From contig CM047809.1 of assembly GCA_026214975.1 (NCBI GenBank), positions 29,981,977 through 30,045,976 on the forward strand: a DNA stretch of 64,000 nucleotides, read 5' to 3'. This document shows positions 32,385 through 45,180 of this stretch, one piece after another. How positions within the stretch are numbered: position 1 is the stretch's first letter; the number at the start of each line of letters is the position of its first letter. Below the pieces are notes generated by a model. That model saw nothing but the letters and a program-made list of their open reading frames with translations, was not told where the DNA came from and ran no database searches. The stretch comes from Gentiana macrophylla. Lineage: Eukaryota > Streptophyta > Magnoliopsida > Gentianales > Gentianaceae. The position numbers and the translations under genes were made by a program.

Positions 32385-32745
32385 CTCATGTCATTAATCA
32401 AGTATAGCTTATTTTATTAAAAGTAAATTCGTAAATATTGTGAATAGAGTCTGTTAATTAATTTTTGTAGCACAGAATTAACGTGTTAGTGTCGTAAAAC
32501 AAATCAGGCGCTTCCTGACTTCATGGTCTCACCGGCAATGAGCTCTCTGTCATTTGAGAGCGGCCAGGTTTTCTCGCGCTTCGATTCTGTTCGTTTAGTT
32601 TTACATAGTTTCTACTTTGTGTTTTCGTATTTTTCATAATTTTAGAGTCTGGTTTTAGTTTCGTTTTAATTATATAGTCTAGTTAAAGGCCTAGCCTTTT
32701 AAGTTTTTAATTGTTTTATTGTTTTTTGTTATTTTATAGTACGCA

Positions 32746-34397
32746 ACTCGGAAATCGAAGGAACCGCTTGAGCCATATAATCCTGAAATAGAGAAATTTA
32801 CTAGGCGAAATAGGAAGTTAGCTAGAGAACTGGCTAAACAAGGAGAAGAGGATCCAAATTTTGAGGAAAGCGAGCACGAATTGGAAGAAGGACATACAAC
32901 CGATCATTCTGAGCATTCTGAATCTGAGGCAGAAATGGAAGGCATTATGGACAATCCGAACCAGGTACTTAATCCTGAACAAGTTATTAATAATGCTAAT
33001 AATTCGAATAATCTTAATGCTAATAATGGAAACCAAGCCCTAGCTCAAGGAGCGAGGCGTACTTTACAAAGTTATGCAACACCTACTATTGAGCAATTCA
33101 TTCCCGCTATCGTAGCACCGTAAGACCCTGCGGAAGTCTATCACCCTAGGCCTAATGTAATTCAAATGGTGACCAACTATTCCACTTTTCATGGAATCCA
33201 AAACAAGGATCCTGGTGTTCACGTGACACATTTCTTGGAAATCGTTAGCACTGTGAAGCCAGAATTAATCCCGGAGGGCAACATTCGTCTTAAGCTTTTC
33301 CCTTTCACTTTGAAAGATAAAGCTAAGCAATGGCTTCTCTCTTTAGAGGCTGGATCTATCACTACTTGGGAGCAATTGCTGCAAAAATTCATGAATAAGT
33401 ATTTTCCTTTAGGAAAAACCTTTAAGTTACGCCAGGATATCTTAGGATTTAAGCAACAACCTGGGGAGAGTTTTGATCAAGCTTGGGAGCGTTTTAAGGA
33501 AGCTATGAGAAAGTGTCCTCATCATGATATCTCTCTTTGGCTTTTAATGCAAACATTTTACCATGGATTGAGAGAGACTGAGAAAATTAGAGTAGACGCC
33601 TCCAGCAATGGAGCGTTTGTTCTTTTATTTCCTGAGGAGGCACAAAGAAAGATGGAGCAAATAGCGATGAATAGTCAATGAGAAGGCAATGACATAGCTA
33701 CTGTGAAGATGGCCGCTGACAAATTTGAGGATAGTGTATCTACCAAAATCTTAGAACAACTGTTTGTTATCAACAATAAGGTAGATGGAATGCAAGAGAG
33801 GATGGCAAGAGTAGAGAAAGGGACTGGAATCGAAGTGACTCATCAAATTGAGAATGCTGGCACTGAAGAAGCCAACTATATTGGGAGACAAGGAAATCAA
33901 TGGGGAGGATATAAGCCTAATCATAACCATCCTGGATTCCGATATAGCGACCTAATGCGGAGAAGGGCCTAAACCGCCTACTACTTATGTACCACAAACA
34001 AACTAAAACTTTTGGTTGGGAAGTCTGCGATAGAAAAATTGAGCAATGTCAATTCGACAATATGGGACAACTTTCAAAATCTATGGCTGAGTTAGCCACT
34101 AACTTTAGCCAATATTTTCAAAAGAACGATGCTAAGGTAACCAACCAAGAAGCCATAGTCCAAAATCTCACTCACCAAATAGGACAATTAGCTGAGCAAG
34201 TCTCAACTAGACCTCCTGGAGGATTGCCGAGCACCACTGATAAAAATCCTAAGGATTTGAATGTGATCATGACTAGAAGTGGGAAAGAAGTAACTCCACC
34301 ATCTTTAAAAGAAAAAGAGAAAACCGTAGAGAGTAAGGATGGTGAGCCAAGCAAGGAAGTGAATGCCTCTGGAGCCCTGCCTGAGCAAGAAACCTAG
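32746..34397 (+). pseudogene. Element A gag
   Basis: Frames share one gag: a charged leader from about 32746, then 33166-33681 with the gypsy gag core (HVTHFLEIVSTVKPELIPEG, LFPFTLKDKAKQWLLSLEAG, QKFMNKYFPLGK), then 33703-33972 and 33987-34397 (SKSMAELATNFSQYF). Single in-frame stops separate them, for example after residue P at 33120 and after MNSQ at 33681. Gag forms the particle that carries the RNA. Similarity to element E's gag is strong (IEQF.PAIV, WLLSL). Confidence 0.88.
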
Positions 34398-35294
34398 AAG
34401 GAACCTGCTGGCCCTAGAGTTGAGCTTTATAATAATAAGTATCCTATTTTCAATGATGTCGATCCTTCAACCTTACCTTATCCTCCACGCAAATCTAAGC
34501 CTAAGGTTGATGACAAAAGGTATAAGAAGTTCATTGATATTTTTAGAAAGTTACACATCAATATACCTTTAGTTGAAGCACTTGCTGAGATGCCTGAGTA
34601 CACCAAGTTCTTAAAAGAAGCTGTCTCTACTAAGAGGAAACTCCTTGATTTAGAGACCATTTGCCTAAATGAGGAGTTCTCAGCCAATCTTCAACATAAG
34701 TTACCCGCTAAATGCAAGGATCCGGGAAGTTTTCTCATTCCCTGAACCATAGGTAACGTATGTTTGAACAAGGCCTTGTGTGACTTAGGAGCGAGTGTAA
34801 ATCTGATGCCTCTATCCATTTTTCAAAAGCTAGGTATGAAAGACCTTAAAAAGACTTCAATTACTTTACAATTAGCTGATCGTTCTGTTAAGGAACCTTG
34901 TGGAGTGGTTGAGGATGTGCTAGTAAGAGTTGAGAAGTTAGTGTTTCCTGTCGACTTTGTTGTGCTAGATATGGAAGATAACTACGAAGTGCCCCTAATC
35001 TTGGGAAGACCTTTTATGGCCACTAGTAGGACGCTTATCGATGTTTACAAATGAGAGTTAGTGTTAAGAGTTAATGGAGATGAAATAGCATTCAATGTGT
35101 TTGACACTATGAAGACACCTGATGATGGAGAGGATGCATGTTTCATGTTGGATTCTGTTGACAAGCTTGTCAATGACTTCCAACAATATAAGGATATTAA
35201 AGATTTCCTCGAGGCTACTCTAGAGTTAGAGGATGAAGTGCCATATGAAAGTAGCGAGGAAGAAAAAGTGATATGGCCTGGATGTAGTAGATGA
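34398..35294 (+). pseudogene. Element A protease
   Basis: The active site is ALCDLGASVNLMPLS at about 34777. Further on come VEKLVFPVDFVVLDME and LILGRPFMATSRTLID. A stop at about 35053 (TGA where related elements have a Gly codon) interrupts the frame; another at 34745 lies at the start. Confidence 0.86.
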
Positions 35295-35315
35295 ACCCCT
35301 GGCCATGTTGAAGAG

Positions 35316-36400
35316 ATGAAGTCTACCGAGGTCGAGAAATTTTACCATAGACCGACGTGGCATAAGTTCTTTGAACTTAAGCTAACCGGACAAAAGTTAA
35401 AGACCTCGTTAGAAGAACCACCTACCAATCTGACGTTGAAGCCTCTGCCTGCACATTTGAAGTATGTGTTCCTTCAAAGTGAGACCTTGCCGCTTATTAT
35501 TTCTTCTGCCTTGACTGAAATACAAGAAGAAAAGCTGATGAGAGTGTTGAGAGAATATCACGGAGCATTTGGATGGACAATAGCTGACATTAAAGGCATT
35601 AGCCCTAGTGTTTGCATGCATAAAATCTCCGTCGATCCTGCAAAGAAAGCGGTTGCACAACCCCAAAGAAGGTTGACTCCACAATTGAAGGACGTGGTTA
35701 GGGATGAAGTTATTAAGATGTTAGAAATGGGAATCATCTTCCCTATTTCTGATAGTGAATAGGTTAGCCCGATCCACGTAGTTCCGAAGAAGGGGTGTTT
35801 GAAGGTGCAAGCTAATGAGTTAAACGAGTTAATTCATGTTAGACTCATTCTTGGTCATAGAGTGTGCATTGAATTTAGGAAGTTGAATGACGCGCCTTTC
35901 GTAAGGATCACTTCCTCTTCCTTCATTGATCAAATGCTCGAGACCGGAATTTGAGCGGACATGCGTTTTATTGTTTTCTTGACGGTTACTCAGGATATTA
36001 TCAAATTCATATCTCACCCGAGGATCGTGAAAATACCACGTTTACATGTCCATATAGAACCTTTGCTTATAATAGAATGCCCTTTGGTTTGTGCAACGCA
36101 CCAACAACGTTTCAAAGATGCATGATTTCTTTGTTTGCTGATATGGTTGAAGATTTCCTAGAGATCTTTATAGATGATTTCTCCGTATTTGGAGATGATT
36201 TCGATTCATGTCTCACGCATCTAGCACGAGTGTTGAAGAGATGCAAGGAGACGAATCTGGTGCTTAACTGAGAGAAATGTCATCTTATGGTTACTGAAGG
36301 TATAGTACTTGGCCACCGTATTTCAAAGAACGGTATAGAGGTGGATAGAGCGAAAGTAGAGGTGATTGAAAACCGCCTCCACCAACCAATCTTAAGACAT
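35316..36400 (+). pseudogene. Element A reverse transcriptase
   Basis: 35316-35762 holds the RT N terminus (RRLTPQLKDVVRDEVIKMLE), ended by TAG where a Trp codon is expected. 35951-36271 has FLDGYSGYYQIHISPEDREN, MPFGLCNAPTTFQRCM and the catalytic IFIDDFSVFG. A further stop at 36270 is again at a Trp position. Enzyme: RNA-dependent DNA polymerase; not active in this copy. Confidence 0.9.
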
Positions 36401-36412
36401 TGAGAGGTTTTC

Positions 36413-36960
36413 TTGGCCACGCGATTCTATCATCGGTTTGTGAAGGACTTTTCCTTAATCTCTAGACCTCTTACTGAATTATTGGCCAAGGATGTGCCAT
36501 TTGTGTTTACTAATGACTGCATGAGAGCTTTCAATGAGTTAAAGAGCATGCTTATCACTGTACCTTTTCTGATTGCACCTGATTGGAATCTACCTTTCGA
36601 GTTGATGTGTGATGCAAGCGATACGACTGTAGGTGCTGCCTTAGGACAAAGAAAAGACAAGATCTTTAGGCCCATCTACTATGCTAGTCGAACTTTAAAT
36701 ACTGCTCAAAGGAATTATGCAACTACTGAGAAAGAGCTTGTGGCTGTTATCTTTGTGTTTGACAAGTTTAGATCTTATCTAGTAGGATCTAAAGTCACTG
36801 TTTGGACTGACCATGCGGCTTTGAAGTATCTTTTAGCCAAACAAGATTCCAAGCCAAGGTTATTGAGATGGATTCTACTATTGCAAGAGTTTGATGTAGA
36901 AATCCGTGATAAGAAAGGATCTGAGAATTTGGTTGCGGATCATCTTTCCCGTTTAAAAAT
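36413..36960 (+). pseudogene. Element A RNase H
   Basis: Open frame with the gypsy RNase [21 protein letters not shown] (catalytic Asp), [19 protein letters not shown] (Glu) and [16 protein letters not shown] (Asp), ending VADHLSRL. It runs on towards the integrase zinc region. Confidence 0.9.
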
Positions 36961-36999
36961 AGAGGATAATGAGCCAATGACCGAGATTGGAGAAACATT

Positions 37000-38385
37000 T
37001 CTTGATGAACAGTTATTCTCCATCACGGCTATACATGGGAAGGATGATTGCGCTGCAGTATCTTCGCGTGTTGAGGTTGTGAATGAGAAGAAACAACCAT
37101 GGTTTAAAGACTTTGTGAATTATCTATCCGCGAAATACTTGCCACCAAATCTCAACCCCCAAGAAAGAAAGAAATTATTTAAGGATCTTAGGCATTATTA
37201 TTGGGAAGAGCCCTATCTGTTTAAGCTAGGATCCGACAATGTCTTTAGGAGATGTGTGCGGAAGAGGAGATGTATGATATCCTTAGACATTGCCACGCTT
37301 ATGAGGTGGAGGACATTATGGAGGAGACAAGGCGGTGCGAAAGTTCTTCAATGTGGTTTTCTTGGCCCACTTTGTTCAAAGATGCGCATCAATATGCTAG
37401 ATCTTGTCATTCTTGCCAAATGACGGGAAATATATCGAGAAGGAATGAAATACCACTGAAGAATATCCTAGAGGTGGAACTCTTTGATGTTTGGGGTATT
37501 GATTTTGTGGACCTTTTACTTCGTCTTTTTCCAACCGCTATATCTTAGTGGCGGTCGACTACGTGTCCAAATGGGTTGAGGCCATTGCTTCGCCTACTAA
37601 CGATGCAAAAGTTGTACTGAAGTTCTTGGAGAAGAATATTTTTACGCGGTTTGGAACCCCACGTGCCATTATAAGTGATAATGGAAGCCTTTTGCAATAG
37701 GCCGTTTGAAAATTTGATGATTAAGTACGGGGTTAGACACAAATTAGCTACTGCTTATCACCCTCAAACAAGTGGACAAGTTGAGGTTACAAATCGAGAA
37801 ATAAAGCGCATTTTGGAGAAAACTGTGAATACGACTAGAAAAGATTGGTCGTTGAGATTAGATGATGCTTTATGGGCCTATAGGACTGCTTATAAGACGA
37901 CTATTGGTATGTCCCCTTATAAGATTGTTTTTGGAAAAACATGTCATCTACTGGTTGAACTTGAACACCGTGCCATGTGGGCTACGTGTATGTTGAATTT
38001 TGATGAGAGTTTAGCTGGAGAAAGAAAATTGTTGGAATTGACTCGCCTAGAGGAGTTTCGTCTGGAAGCTTATGAGAATGCAAAAATATTTAAGGAGCGC
38101 ACAAAGAAATTTCATGATAAGAAAATATTGGACCACACCTTTAAGGAAGGCGATTTAGTTCTTCTTTACAATTCGCGCTTGAGACTCTTTCCTGGCAAGT
38201 TAAAATCACGATGGTATGGCCCTTATCAAGTAAGTAAGGTTTTCCCTTCTAGAGCTGTCGAGTTATTGAACCTTAAGGATCAATCCACTTTTGTGGTCAA
38301 TGGACACCGTGTGAAACATTACATTGGTCTTGGTCAAGGAACGGAGGAGGAAGTCTTCACCCTTGAAGATCCCATCTATCATTAA
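37000..38385 (+). pseudogene. Element A integrase
   Basis: The frame that opens at 36413 continues into the start of integrase, then frameshifts. 37252-37548 has [18 protein letters not shown] (zinc Cys pair) and [10 protein letters not shown] (catalytic Asp). 37675-38385 has [18 protein letters not shown] (catalytic Glu block), [16 protein letters not shown] and the C-terminal chromodomain-less tail [17 protein letters not shown]. Stop TAA at 38385. Confidence 0.9.
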
Positions 38386-39831
38386 ACCATCGTTGAATTA
38401 AGTCGAGCTGGCGACTATAACCTCAGAACTATTTCTTACAAACTATCCTTTGATTTTGTTTTTATTTAGTTTGAATAAAGTAGCATGAGGCTGTTAAGGT
38501 TTTTTTCATCTCGCCATGTTCCGATTCTAAGTTCGGAATAAACTAGGTTTTTTCCTTGATAGCCGCCATGTGCGTTGTGTAGTTTTAACTCTTTGGTTTT
38601 TCTTGTCATTGGTTATATGAAATAAAGTGGCTTAATTTGTTTTTGGATATTCTATATCTAATTACTGCCACATTATTTTATAACTTCCATTGACATGTTA
38701 TTAACGGTTTCGTGGAGTCTCTGTTTGGTTTGCTTAAACAGGTTTTAATTTGTTTCTCCATGACGTGCTTGGATTACTCCGATGTTCTGCATCTACTTGA
38801 GAGCCGTTTCCAGAGCTAAGTATTTTTCTTAAATTCTCCTTTTTCTTTGTCATTGGGGACAATGCCAAGTTTAAGTGGGGGGTAGGAGACTTAGCTATGA
38901 TGTGTTACAATTGAACAATTGAATGAAACGGTGAAAAATGAATTTTTTATTTATTTATCTCGTACCCTTAGAATTGTGAGTTCTTATACATAGAATTAGT
39001 AGGGAAGGAACCAAGTTGCATGGTTACGTGATCATCTTATACTTATGTGAATGTAAACTTAAGGATATTCATGCCGATTGTTGCAAGTAGTTATTTATTA
39101 TTCGATTACTCAATTTGTGGATCGAGGTTTACCGCACAAATTACAATAACTGAAAGAATTATGTGTACATTGCATAGATGATTGGTTATGCAGACTTAGT
39201 GTCGATGTTAATCTGCTGATGTATTCCTATATTCTATCCATCATAGCGGAGTAATAAAGCTTGAGAATTATCTGTGTTTTGACAATGCGTTAAACACTGG
39301 ACTTGTAGTAACGTTACCAAAGTAGCCTCGCGCTTGTGGTAATATTCAATCTTTGTCCACTAATCCGTGAGAGGGGATTATTGCAATGCATACTTTACCT
39401 TTAAAGCAAGTTTCTTTCTTGAGAAGTGGTAAAGCTTGAAATTATGAAAATGAAGAAATTCAATTTTTAAGAGGCTTTGAGTATTTTCTCGAGTCTCCGA
39501 GTCCAAAACCTTATGGATGATGCTCTTGCTTATTGCACCATGTCTTTACCCATTCGCGAGGCTTAAGGAGTGGGAATGCTGATGTTGGTAGGTTAAGACT
39601 GTGAAGTTGGCATAAACTTTAATCTTGACACGAATATATAAAACTAAATGCACATGCACACATCACTTCGATTCATAGCGAGTAGTGAATAATGGATACC
39701 TTATGAGCATGAATGGTATGAGTTGACGCGAGTTTCTTGTGTAAGTATGATTTGACCATGGAAAATGTTGTCTTGGGGAATAACTTATTGATGCTTTGTT
39801 CGGGACGATCAAAGTCTAAGTGGGGGGTAGT
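38386..39831 (+). other. 3' noncoding region of element A
   Basis: About 1.4 kb with no ORF. It starts with AGTCGAGCTGGCGACTATAA, also found after integrase in E (57430-57460, reverse) and in F (2406-2440, reverse). Where env-like genes occur in some Athila elements, none is seen. Confidence 0.8.
39817..39831 (+). other. Polypurine tract of element A
   Basis: CTAAGTGGGGGGTAGT directly precedes the 3' LTR. Confidence 0.8.
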
Positions 39832-41404
39832 TGATGACGGTCAAATTATACCCATAAATGTCATCAACATTGTCCTTAAATCGAGATTTATAATATATAT
39901 TTTATATTAAATCACATGTTTATATTGATTATTTAGTGTTGTGTGATTTATAAGATATAATTTGGCATTTATCTGTTTTTATTATTTAAATGGGATTTAC
40001 TGTGCAATAAATATTGATTTTATAGATTGCGATGAATCAGAAGATATCTATTATCGGAGGAAGTAAGTCTCAAGAGAAATCAAGGCAGAATCGAATTGCA
40101 TTAAAGATAAATACCGAAGCTGCATGAAAAGTGGAGTAAGGGACAAGAAAAGCCAGCGAGCCAATCAGAAAGCAGAGGGCTCGTTGGCAGCGAGCTGGTA
40201 GTTCGCTGGGGGCGAAGTCCGGAAAATCTGGGAGATCGGCTGGGAGTTATCTCTACGCGTTTTAGGATTTTTAAATATATCTTTAAGTCAGTTTAAGTCT
40301 CTATATAAAGGAGCAGCCACAAATTTTATTAAACACACTCTAGAATACTTTAGAGAAATACAATTTCACAACATTGGTTTTAATTTTCAATATATGTTTT
40401 TCTTATTTTATGTTCTTTCATTACGGAGTTGTTAGAATCACCAGTTAGAGATCATATAGAGGAGTGGGAATCACGCTCGTCTTCGAGGGTAATGTCTACT
40501 CAATTATGCAATCTTTATTCATAGATCTAATTTATTTCGTGATGGAGTAGTCGTTTTGTGTATTGATTTCATGATGTAGTTAATTTACGAACCCATGTTT
40601 TTGTAGATCTGAGGCGTAAAAGACGTTTCACGAGCAAATCTGGTTCAGATCTGAGCTTACTGGAAGCGAGCCTATGTCTCGCTGGTAGCAAGATCTGTGA
40701 TGTTCTTGATTTGTCTGTGAACGGCTTCGACTACGTCAGGTTCTCTGCTTTGTAATTAAAACGAGTAATTAAACCTGATCAACTTAATTATTTGTCATTG
40801 TAATTTAACATGAGACCCAAAAAGTGATTGTTACTTAGGACAGAGATTGAATCGGTGTCTAAGAAGTACGCCTAACCATAGGAATGTTGCTTAGATGAGG
40901 TTACGGTTTATACCGGCATCCCTAGTTTTGTAATTGTGTCAGAAGTTATATGAGATGGAGACTAAAAATGTGAAGTCACGTAATGGAGACACGATGATCT
41001 AGATGGCCTACCGGAGCTAGATCTATTTTGGGGATGACTCCGTAGTCGAAATAATTAATCTTAAATGTCTTATTTTGTCTCGTCGTCAATCTACATAGCA
41101 TGAGGGAGTAATTACTACTAGCGTTATCAATACCATTTGTCAATTATTTATAAAACCTATAAAAATAAGTGTCTTAGTGTCTTTTGTTGGTTTTGTGTTT
41201 CAATTGTGTCAATTTTAATTCTACGTTAATTGTTGGTCGTAGACCGTCTTTAGTTTGCTTTTAGTTTAATAAGTCATATTTCGTTTAAGCCGAGTCTCTG
41301 TGGGATCGACCTCGACTCTATCTAACTATACTACGATTGAACCTAGTTCTCTTGCTAGTGTGTTATTTAGGTATCGAGTATTTTTATTACTTGACCCGAC
41401 ATCA
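39832..41404 (+). repeat. Element A 3' LTR (1573 bp)
   Basis: Matches 30757-32360 with scattered substitutions and without the 21-bp duplication. Followed by the TSD copy GTAAT. Confidence 0.93.
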
Positions 41405-42269
41405 GTAATCCTGCTACAAAGGATGTGATCAGGATACGCTCGTCCGTATCTTTAACTTGCACAGATTCCTCATTGAATCGCTTTATGTAGTGCAACACGG
41501 TCTCATCCTTCTTCTGCTTGAGGGTGAAGAGATGAGTCGGGTTCCTCTGAAATGGCTTTGCTGCAATGAAGGCGTGTGTGAATTCCTAGCCAGAGTCCCG
41601 AAGTTGGAGATCGACCTCATCGGTAACTTCCTAACCACTCGCGGGCCTTTCTGGTGAGCAGGGCTAGAAAGGCTTTGCATTTCATTTCATCAGGAGCACA
41701 ATACAAATTCATGTGCATCAAATATTGATGCAGATGATCTTGGGGGGTCCTTAGACCCATCGTATGAGTCTTTCTTGGGCAACTTAAAGTCTGCAGGCCG
41801 AGGGAAATTGTTGATCTGCTCTGAGAATGGTGACTCGACCGAGAACCCATCTGATTTTTTTACCCAGTATGGCGTCGTGCTCCGCTCTAGCCACATCCTA
41901 TGCTTGGGCATTGACATGTTTCTTCCAGGCATTGGAACTGGATGATAAAGTGTCTTGTTTATCATCTTTAAGAGGGGGTGGAGCTACCTAGGGTGAGTCA
42001 TCCTCGGTTTGATCCTTTCCACCTCTCCCATTAAGCGTTGCTTCGAAGATTACTCTGACATCGGCGTTGTCCAAGGCAGACAATGCCTCCACCAAAGCTT
42101 GTTGTGCTAAATTTGGAGGGCGTGCTTCCTTCTGCTGTTGCTGGCTTGTTGTGGCGTTTTGTTCCTTATCATCAGTTTGGCCTGCGGTAGTTTGGCCAAC
42201 ATCCTGTGTAACCTCACCACCATGGGTGGTGAGGTCTTGAGTCTTTTTTCCTGTGTTCTTGGGTGGCAT
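41405..42269 (-). pseudogene. Element B gag, N-terminal part
   Basis: From the ATG at 42269 (MPPKNTGKKTQDLTTHGGEV) a Gln/Thr-rich N terminus is followed, after frameshifts, by PFSEQINNFPRPADFKLPKK, DSYDGSKDP and AFLALLTRKAREWLGSYR, the capsid-like core of Tat gag. An upstream in-frame ATG at 42359 would start inside the LTR/PBS and is rejected. Element A cuts gag at 41404. Confidence 0.85.
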
Positions 42270-42317
42270 GATGATTAGGGAGACGGTGATGACCTTGAAT
42301 AAATTGTCAGAGAATGG

Positions 42318-42334
42318 CCCTCCTTCTAGCGCCA
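42318..42334 (-). other. PBS of element B (tRNA not assigned)
   Basis: On the minus strand TGGCGCTAGAAGGAGGG starts three bases after the LTR. It has the TGG start of a PBS; I could not name the tRNA with confidence. Confidence 0.6.
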
Positions 42335-42336
42335 AT

Positions 42337-42986
42337 TGACGATGCTGGAAATCGTTCATTAAAAATCCGGGGCCTGTTTATCCTAGTGACAATTTGTTCA
42401 ACGTTGAACCCTAGAAAATATGTGAAATGAGGGGTAGTTTATGGTGGTTTAGACTGAGCCTGAGACGTTGTATCTCAAGTTGCCTTCGTATCCTGTAATT
42501 TTTCAGGAATCAAGTCTCTCGTAGTTCCTTAGGGACTATTTTTACAGGGGGCGTTATGCCCTAATCTTACATGTATCGTGTCCATTACGGACTCTAATTT
42601 TGTTTCCTTAAGGAATAGATAATTATGATTTGATCTCCTTGATAATAGGAGATAATTACGGGATTTGTATATATGAGATCAGAGCCTTTATGGCTGAGGA
42701 TTTATTCCATGTTTATCCGTTGTATTGTGCACGTGGGCTACTTCGTCTAAGGGATACTCAGGCTGACCTGCGTCGAGTCCTTTAGGTTGTGAGGCCCGAG
42801 CTGTACTAGCTGAGCTCTATTGTGCTCTGGATGTCTGCGGTGGACTGGGGAGCTAGCCGACCTGGGCTTGGCCCAGGTATTAGAGTGAGACTCCTAGCCC
42901 CTAATGTTTTGACCTCTCCCGTCTGCATTTATTGCAATATTGATGTGGAGATGACACGTGGCGAGGTGTTGGTCCGACCTCCATCA
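42337..42986 (-). repeat. Element B 5' LTR (650 bp)
   Basis: Begins TGACGATGCTGGAAATCG and ends CCATCA; uninterrupted copy of the split left LTR. Confidence 0.9.
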
Positions 42987-44960
42987 TCCATCAGTATCTC
43001 ACGTTGAAAAAGTTGAAGTAAGTATACTTGTATAAGATTAAAAACTGATATAGTATTTAGCAATTTGAATGAATCGTTTTAAACTAAGCAAGGATGATGA
43101 GTATAAATATTTAATGAGTCAATTATCTATAAACTCGTGTAGCGAAGCCGTGTAATATCCTCATTTTTGAGTAAAGGGTAAAAAGGCCGATTTTGGTTTT
43201 AATAATATTTAATTCATTTTTTATTAAAGGAATATTAATTATGGTTGATTTAGTAATCATAGATTGGTAATTTGATATCGGAATCGAGGTTGGTGGAGAG
43301 GTGTTCAATCAAATGTTTACTTGTTATATTGCGTTGGATTGTATATTTTGGGTGGTTTGATTGCATGTTTGGTGTTATAAGGTTGGGTGCTGAATTTGGT
43401 CAATTTGGGATGAGATTTGGTAAATGAATTCGATTTGAAAAGTGCGGAAAAACTGTAGAATCACACCCAGGCGCACGCCTGAGTTCAGGTTCCGCAGCAG
43501 TGATGTCCCAAAATCTCAGAGGCGGTGCCTGAAGCTGTGCATGTGCCCTTGAGAGATGTCCTGAAAATAGAAGGTCCCATTACTTTCAAAGCGGCGCTGA
43601 AAAAGGTCTAAAGTGCGCATCTAAGAGGATAAGCGTGCGCCTAGCCCATTTATGGGCTTGCGCCTGAAGGTGCAAAGTTTGTGTAGGTCCGTAAAGCAAG
43701 GCTTGTGAGAGTTCAGAGGGGGGTGAATGAACTCTCTTCAATTTTTTAAGTTTCTCACTTAATGATCAAAATCGATCAATAGAATGTACTAGTGAGATCT
43801 TGTGCGGTTTCTTGAGCGAGTTAAAGTCAAAAGGTGAGTGCATCGGAATAATGATATAGTTCAAATAAGCCTTGGCTTGGTTTTCGTGGATGAGTTTTAT
43901 GCTATGGAATATGCAAGTACAAATCGTAAAGTCTTTGAATGTAAATGAGACATGAAGTGTTATCGATCTTCGGAGTGGCGTAATCTCCTACATGACCGCT
44001 TCTTCTGTGACTTAGGAGGTATCACTAGTGTACTCTACACTAATAAAATAGGTAAGTGTCATTGACACCCGCAGTTGCTTCACGCTCTAAATAGTCAATC
44101 CTCGACACCCCACATATGCTTCAATGGTCTATTTGCATGCAGCTCGAATGAAGAACTCCCTTTCTCCAATGACTCATCTATTCTTTTGTTCCTTCACATC
44201 CGGCAGATGCTTCAACATGTTTTCCTCTTCCTTGTAAGCTAATTGTTGATAGAGTTGGTGCTATATCAAATGAATAGTACAAAGGTGAGAGCATTTGTTG
44301 AATCTGAATTTGGAGTTTAGGTTGCAGCTCTCTTGATCAAGTAGATCACTAGATATTTTCTTTTAGCTTCGTTGATGTAGATCTGCTTGATTTCTAGATC
44401 TGGAATGGTAAGTGTTGAGATGATGATCTTGTTCTTGTAGAGATTATATCAGAGATAGCTTTTCAGAATATTTTCAAGAACTCAATCTTCCAGAAATTCT
44501 TCTTTAGTTGCTGTTCTTTGTGCCTTTATACTCTCCGTAGGGTAGGTATGCCGTTGATTAAATGAGTGGTCCTCATTTAATGCTGAGTTGTCACTTAATT
44601 AAAAAACGCCCGTGCAGCTTTTTCCCGTTGAAAGCTTGCACTTGTTAGCTTCTAGAATGAAATCTTTTAGCATTAAATGCTATCTCTCCACTTGTATGAC
44701 TTTGTAGCCCTTTGATCAAATGTTGATCGTATGGATAGCTACACGCCCTTTAACTTATCACTTCATGTTTCATTTAGTCACTTAGGAGCATAGGTGTGTC
44801 TCTAGTCTGATAATTGACTCGTCTAGTTCTTGAATGTACTACTCGTCTGCTTGCTTGCTGGTCTGTTTTGCCTCTGGTAAGAACTCTGACTTCTGAATGA
44901 GTAGTCTGTATGATGGACGAGAGTCTGGTCTTCTGGTCTTCTGAGTCTTCAAGCCTAGAC
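42987..44960. other. Noncoding stretch, possible decayed LTR pieces
   Basis: No ORF of note. At 43152 TGTAATATCCTCATTTTTGA resembles an LTR start and 43460-43680 repeats GCGCACGCCTGAG-like words. From about 43700 GTTCAGAGGGGGGTGAATGA resembles copia LTR starts. No paired copy is present in the window, so these are only suggestions. Confidence 0.35.
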
Positions 44961-44979
44961 TAACTTGGGGGCCGTTTGT

Positions 44980-45180
44980 TATATCTGAAATCAGAAGTCT
45001 GAAATCTGAAATCTGAAATCTGAAGTTTGAAGTCTGAAATCTGAATAAAATAAGTATTTGAAATCTGAAAATAATTAGATTGTTTGGTAACTTTATAATA
45101 AATATCTGAAATCTGAAAATAATTTGGTTGTTTGATAACTTTAAATTTCAAAAACAAAATATTCAACTTTAAATATTTGG
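44980..45180. repeat. ATCTGAA heptamer-rich repeat
   Basis: TCTGAAATCTGAAATCTGAA and variants (TCTGAAG, TTTGAAG) are repeated tandemly at 44983-45047 and again, dispersed, near 45062 and 45108, beside a repeated TTGTTTGGTAACTTTA-like block. Confidence 0.75.

Larger units (their letters stand above)
30757..41404 (+). mobile_element. Element A: Athila-type Ty3/gypsy element in B's gag
   Basis: LTRs 30757-32360 and 39832-41404 begin TGATGACGGTC and end CCGACATCA. TSD GTAAT on both sides. PBS at 32367-32384, polypurine tract at 39817-39831. The interior has gag, protease, RT, RNase H and integrase in gypsy order, with many in-frame stops. About 1.4 kb of noncoding sequence follows integrase; no env-like ORF is present. 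The PBS and RT motif fit Athila. Confidence 0.95.
14407..42986 (-). mobile_element. Element B: Tat-type Ty3/gypsy element lacking pol, hosting three nested insertions
   Basis: The 5' LTR (42337-42986), PBS, gag, protease, tandem repeats, antisense ORF, polypurine tract and 3' LTR (14407-14477 plus 25309-25893) are collinear on the minus strand once elements C (with D) and A are removed. Its own length is then about 7.1 kb. The gag type and the antisense gene point to the Tat lineage (Ogre/Retand-like). RT, RNase H and integrase are absent. The flanks (TTCAA left, TCCAT right) do not form a TSD, so one edge may have been rearranged. Confidence 0.87.

Noticed and set aside
38386..39831. env-like gene in element A
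   Set aside because: No ORF longer than a few dozen codons and no transmembrane segment in the expected place.
43152..44960. Solo LTRs
   Set aside because: Sequence style is LTR-like but no second copy, boundaries or TSD could be shown.
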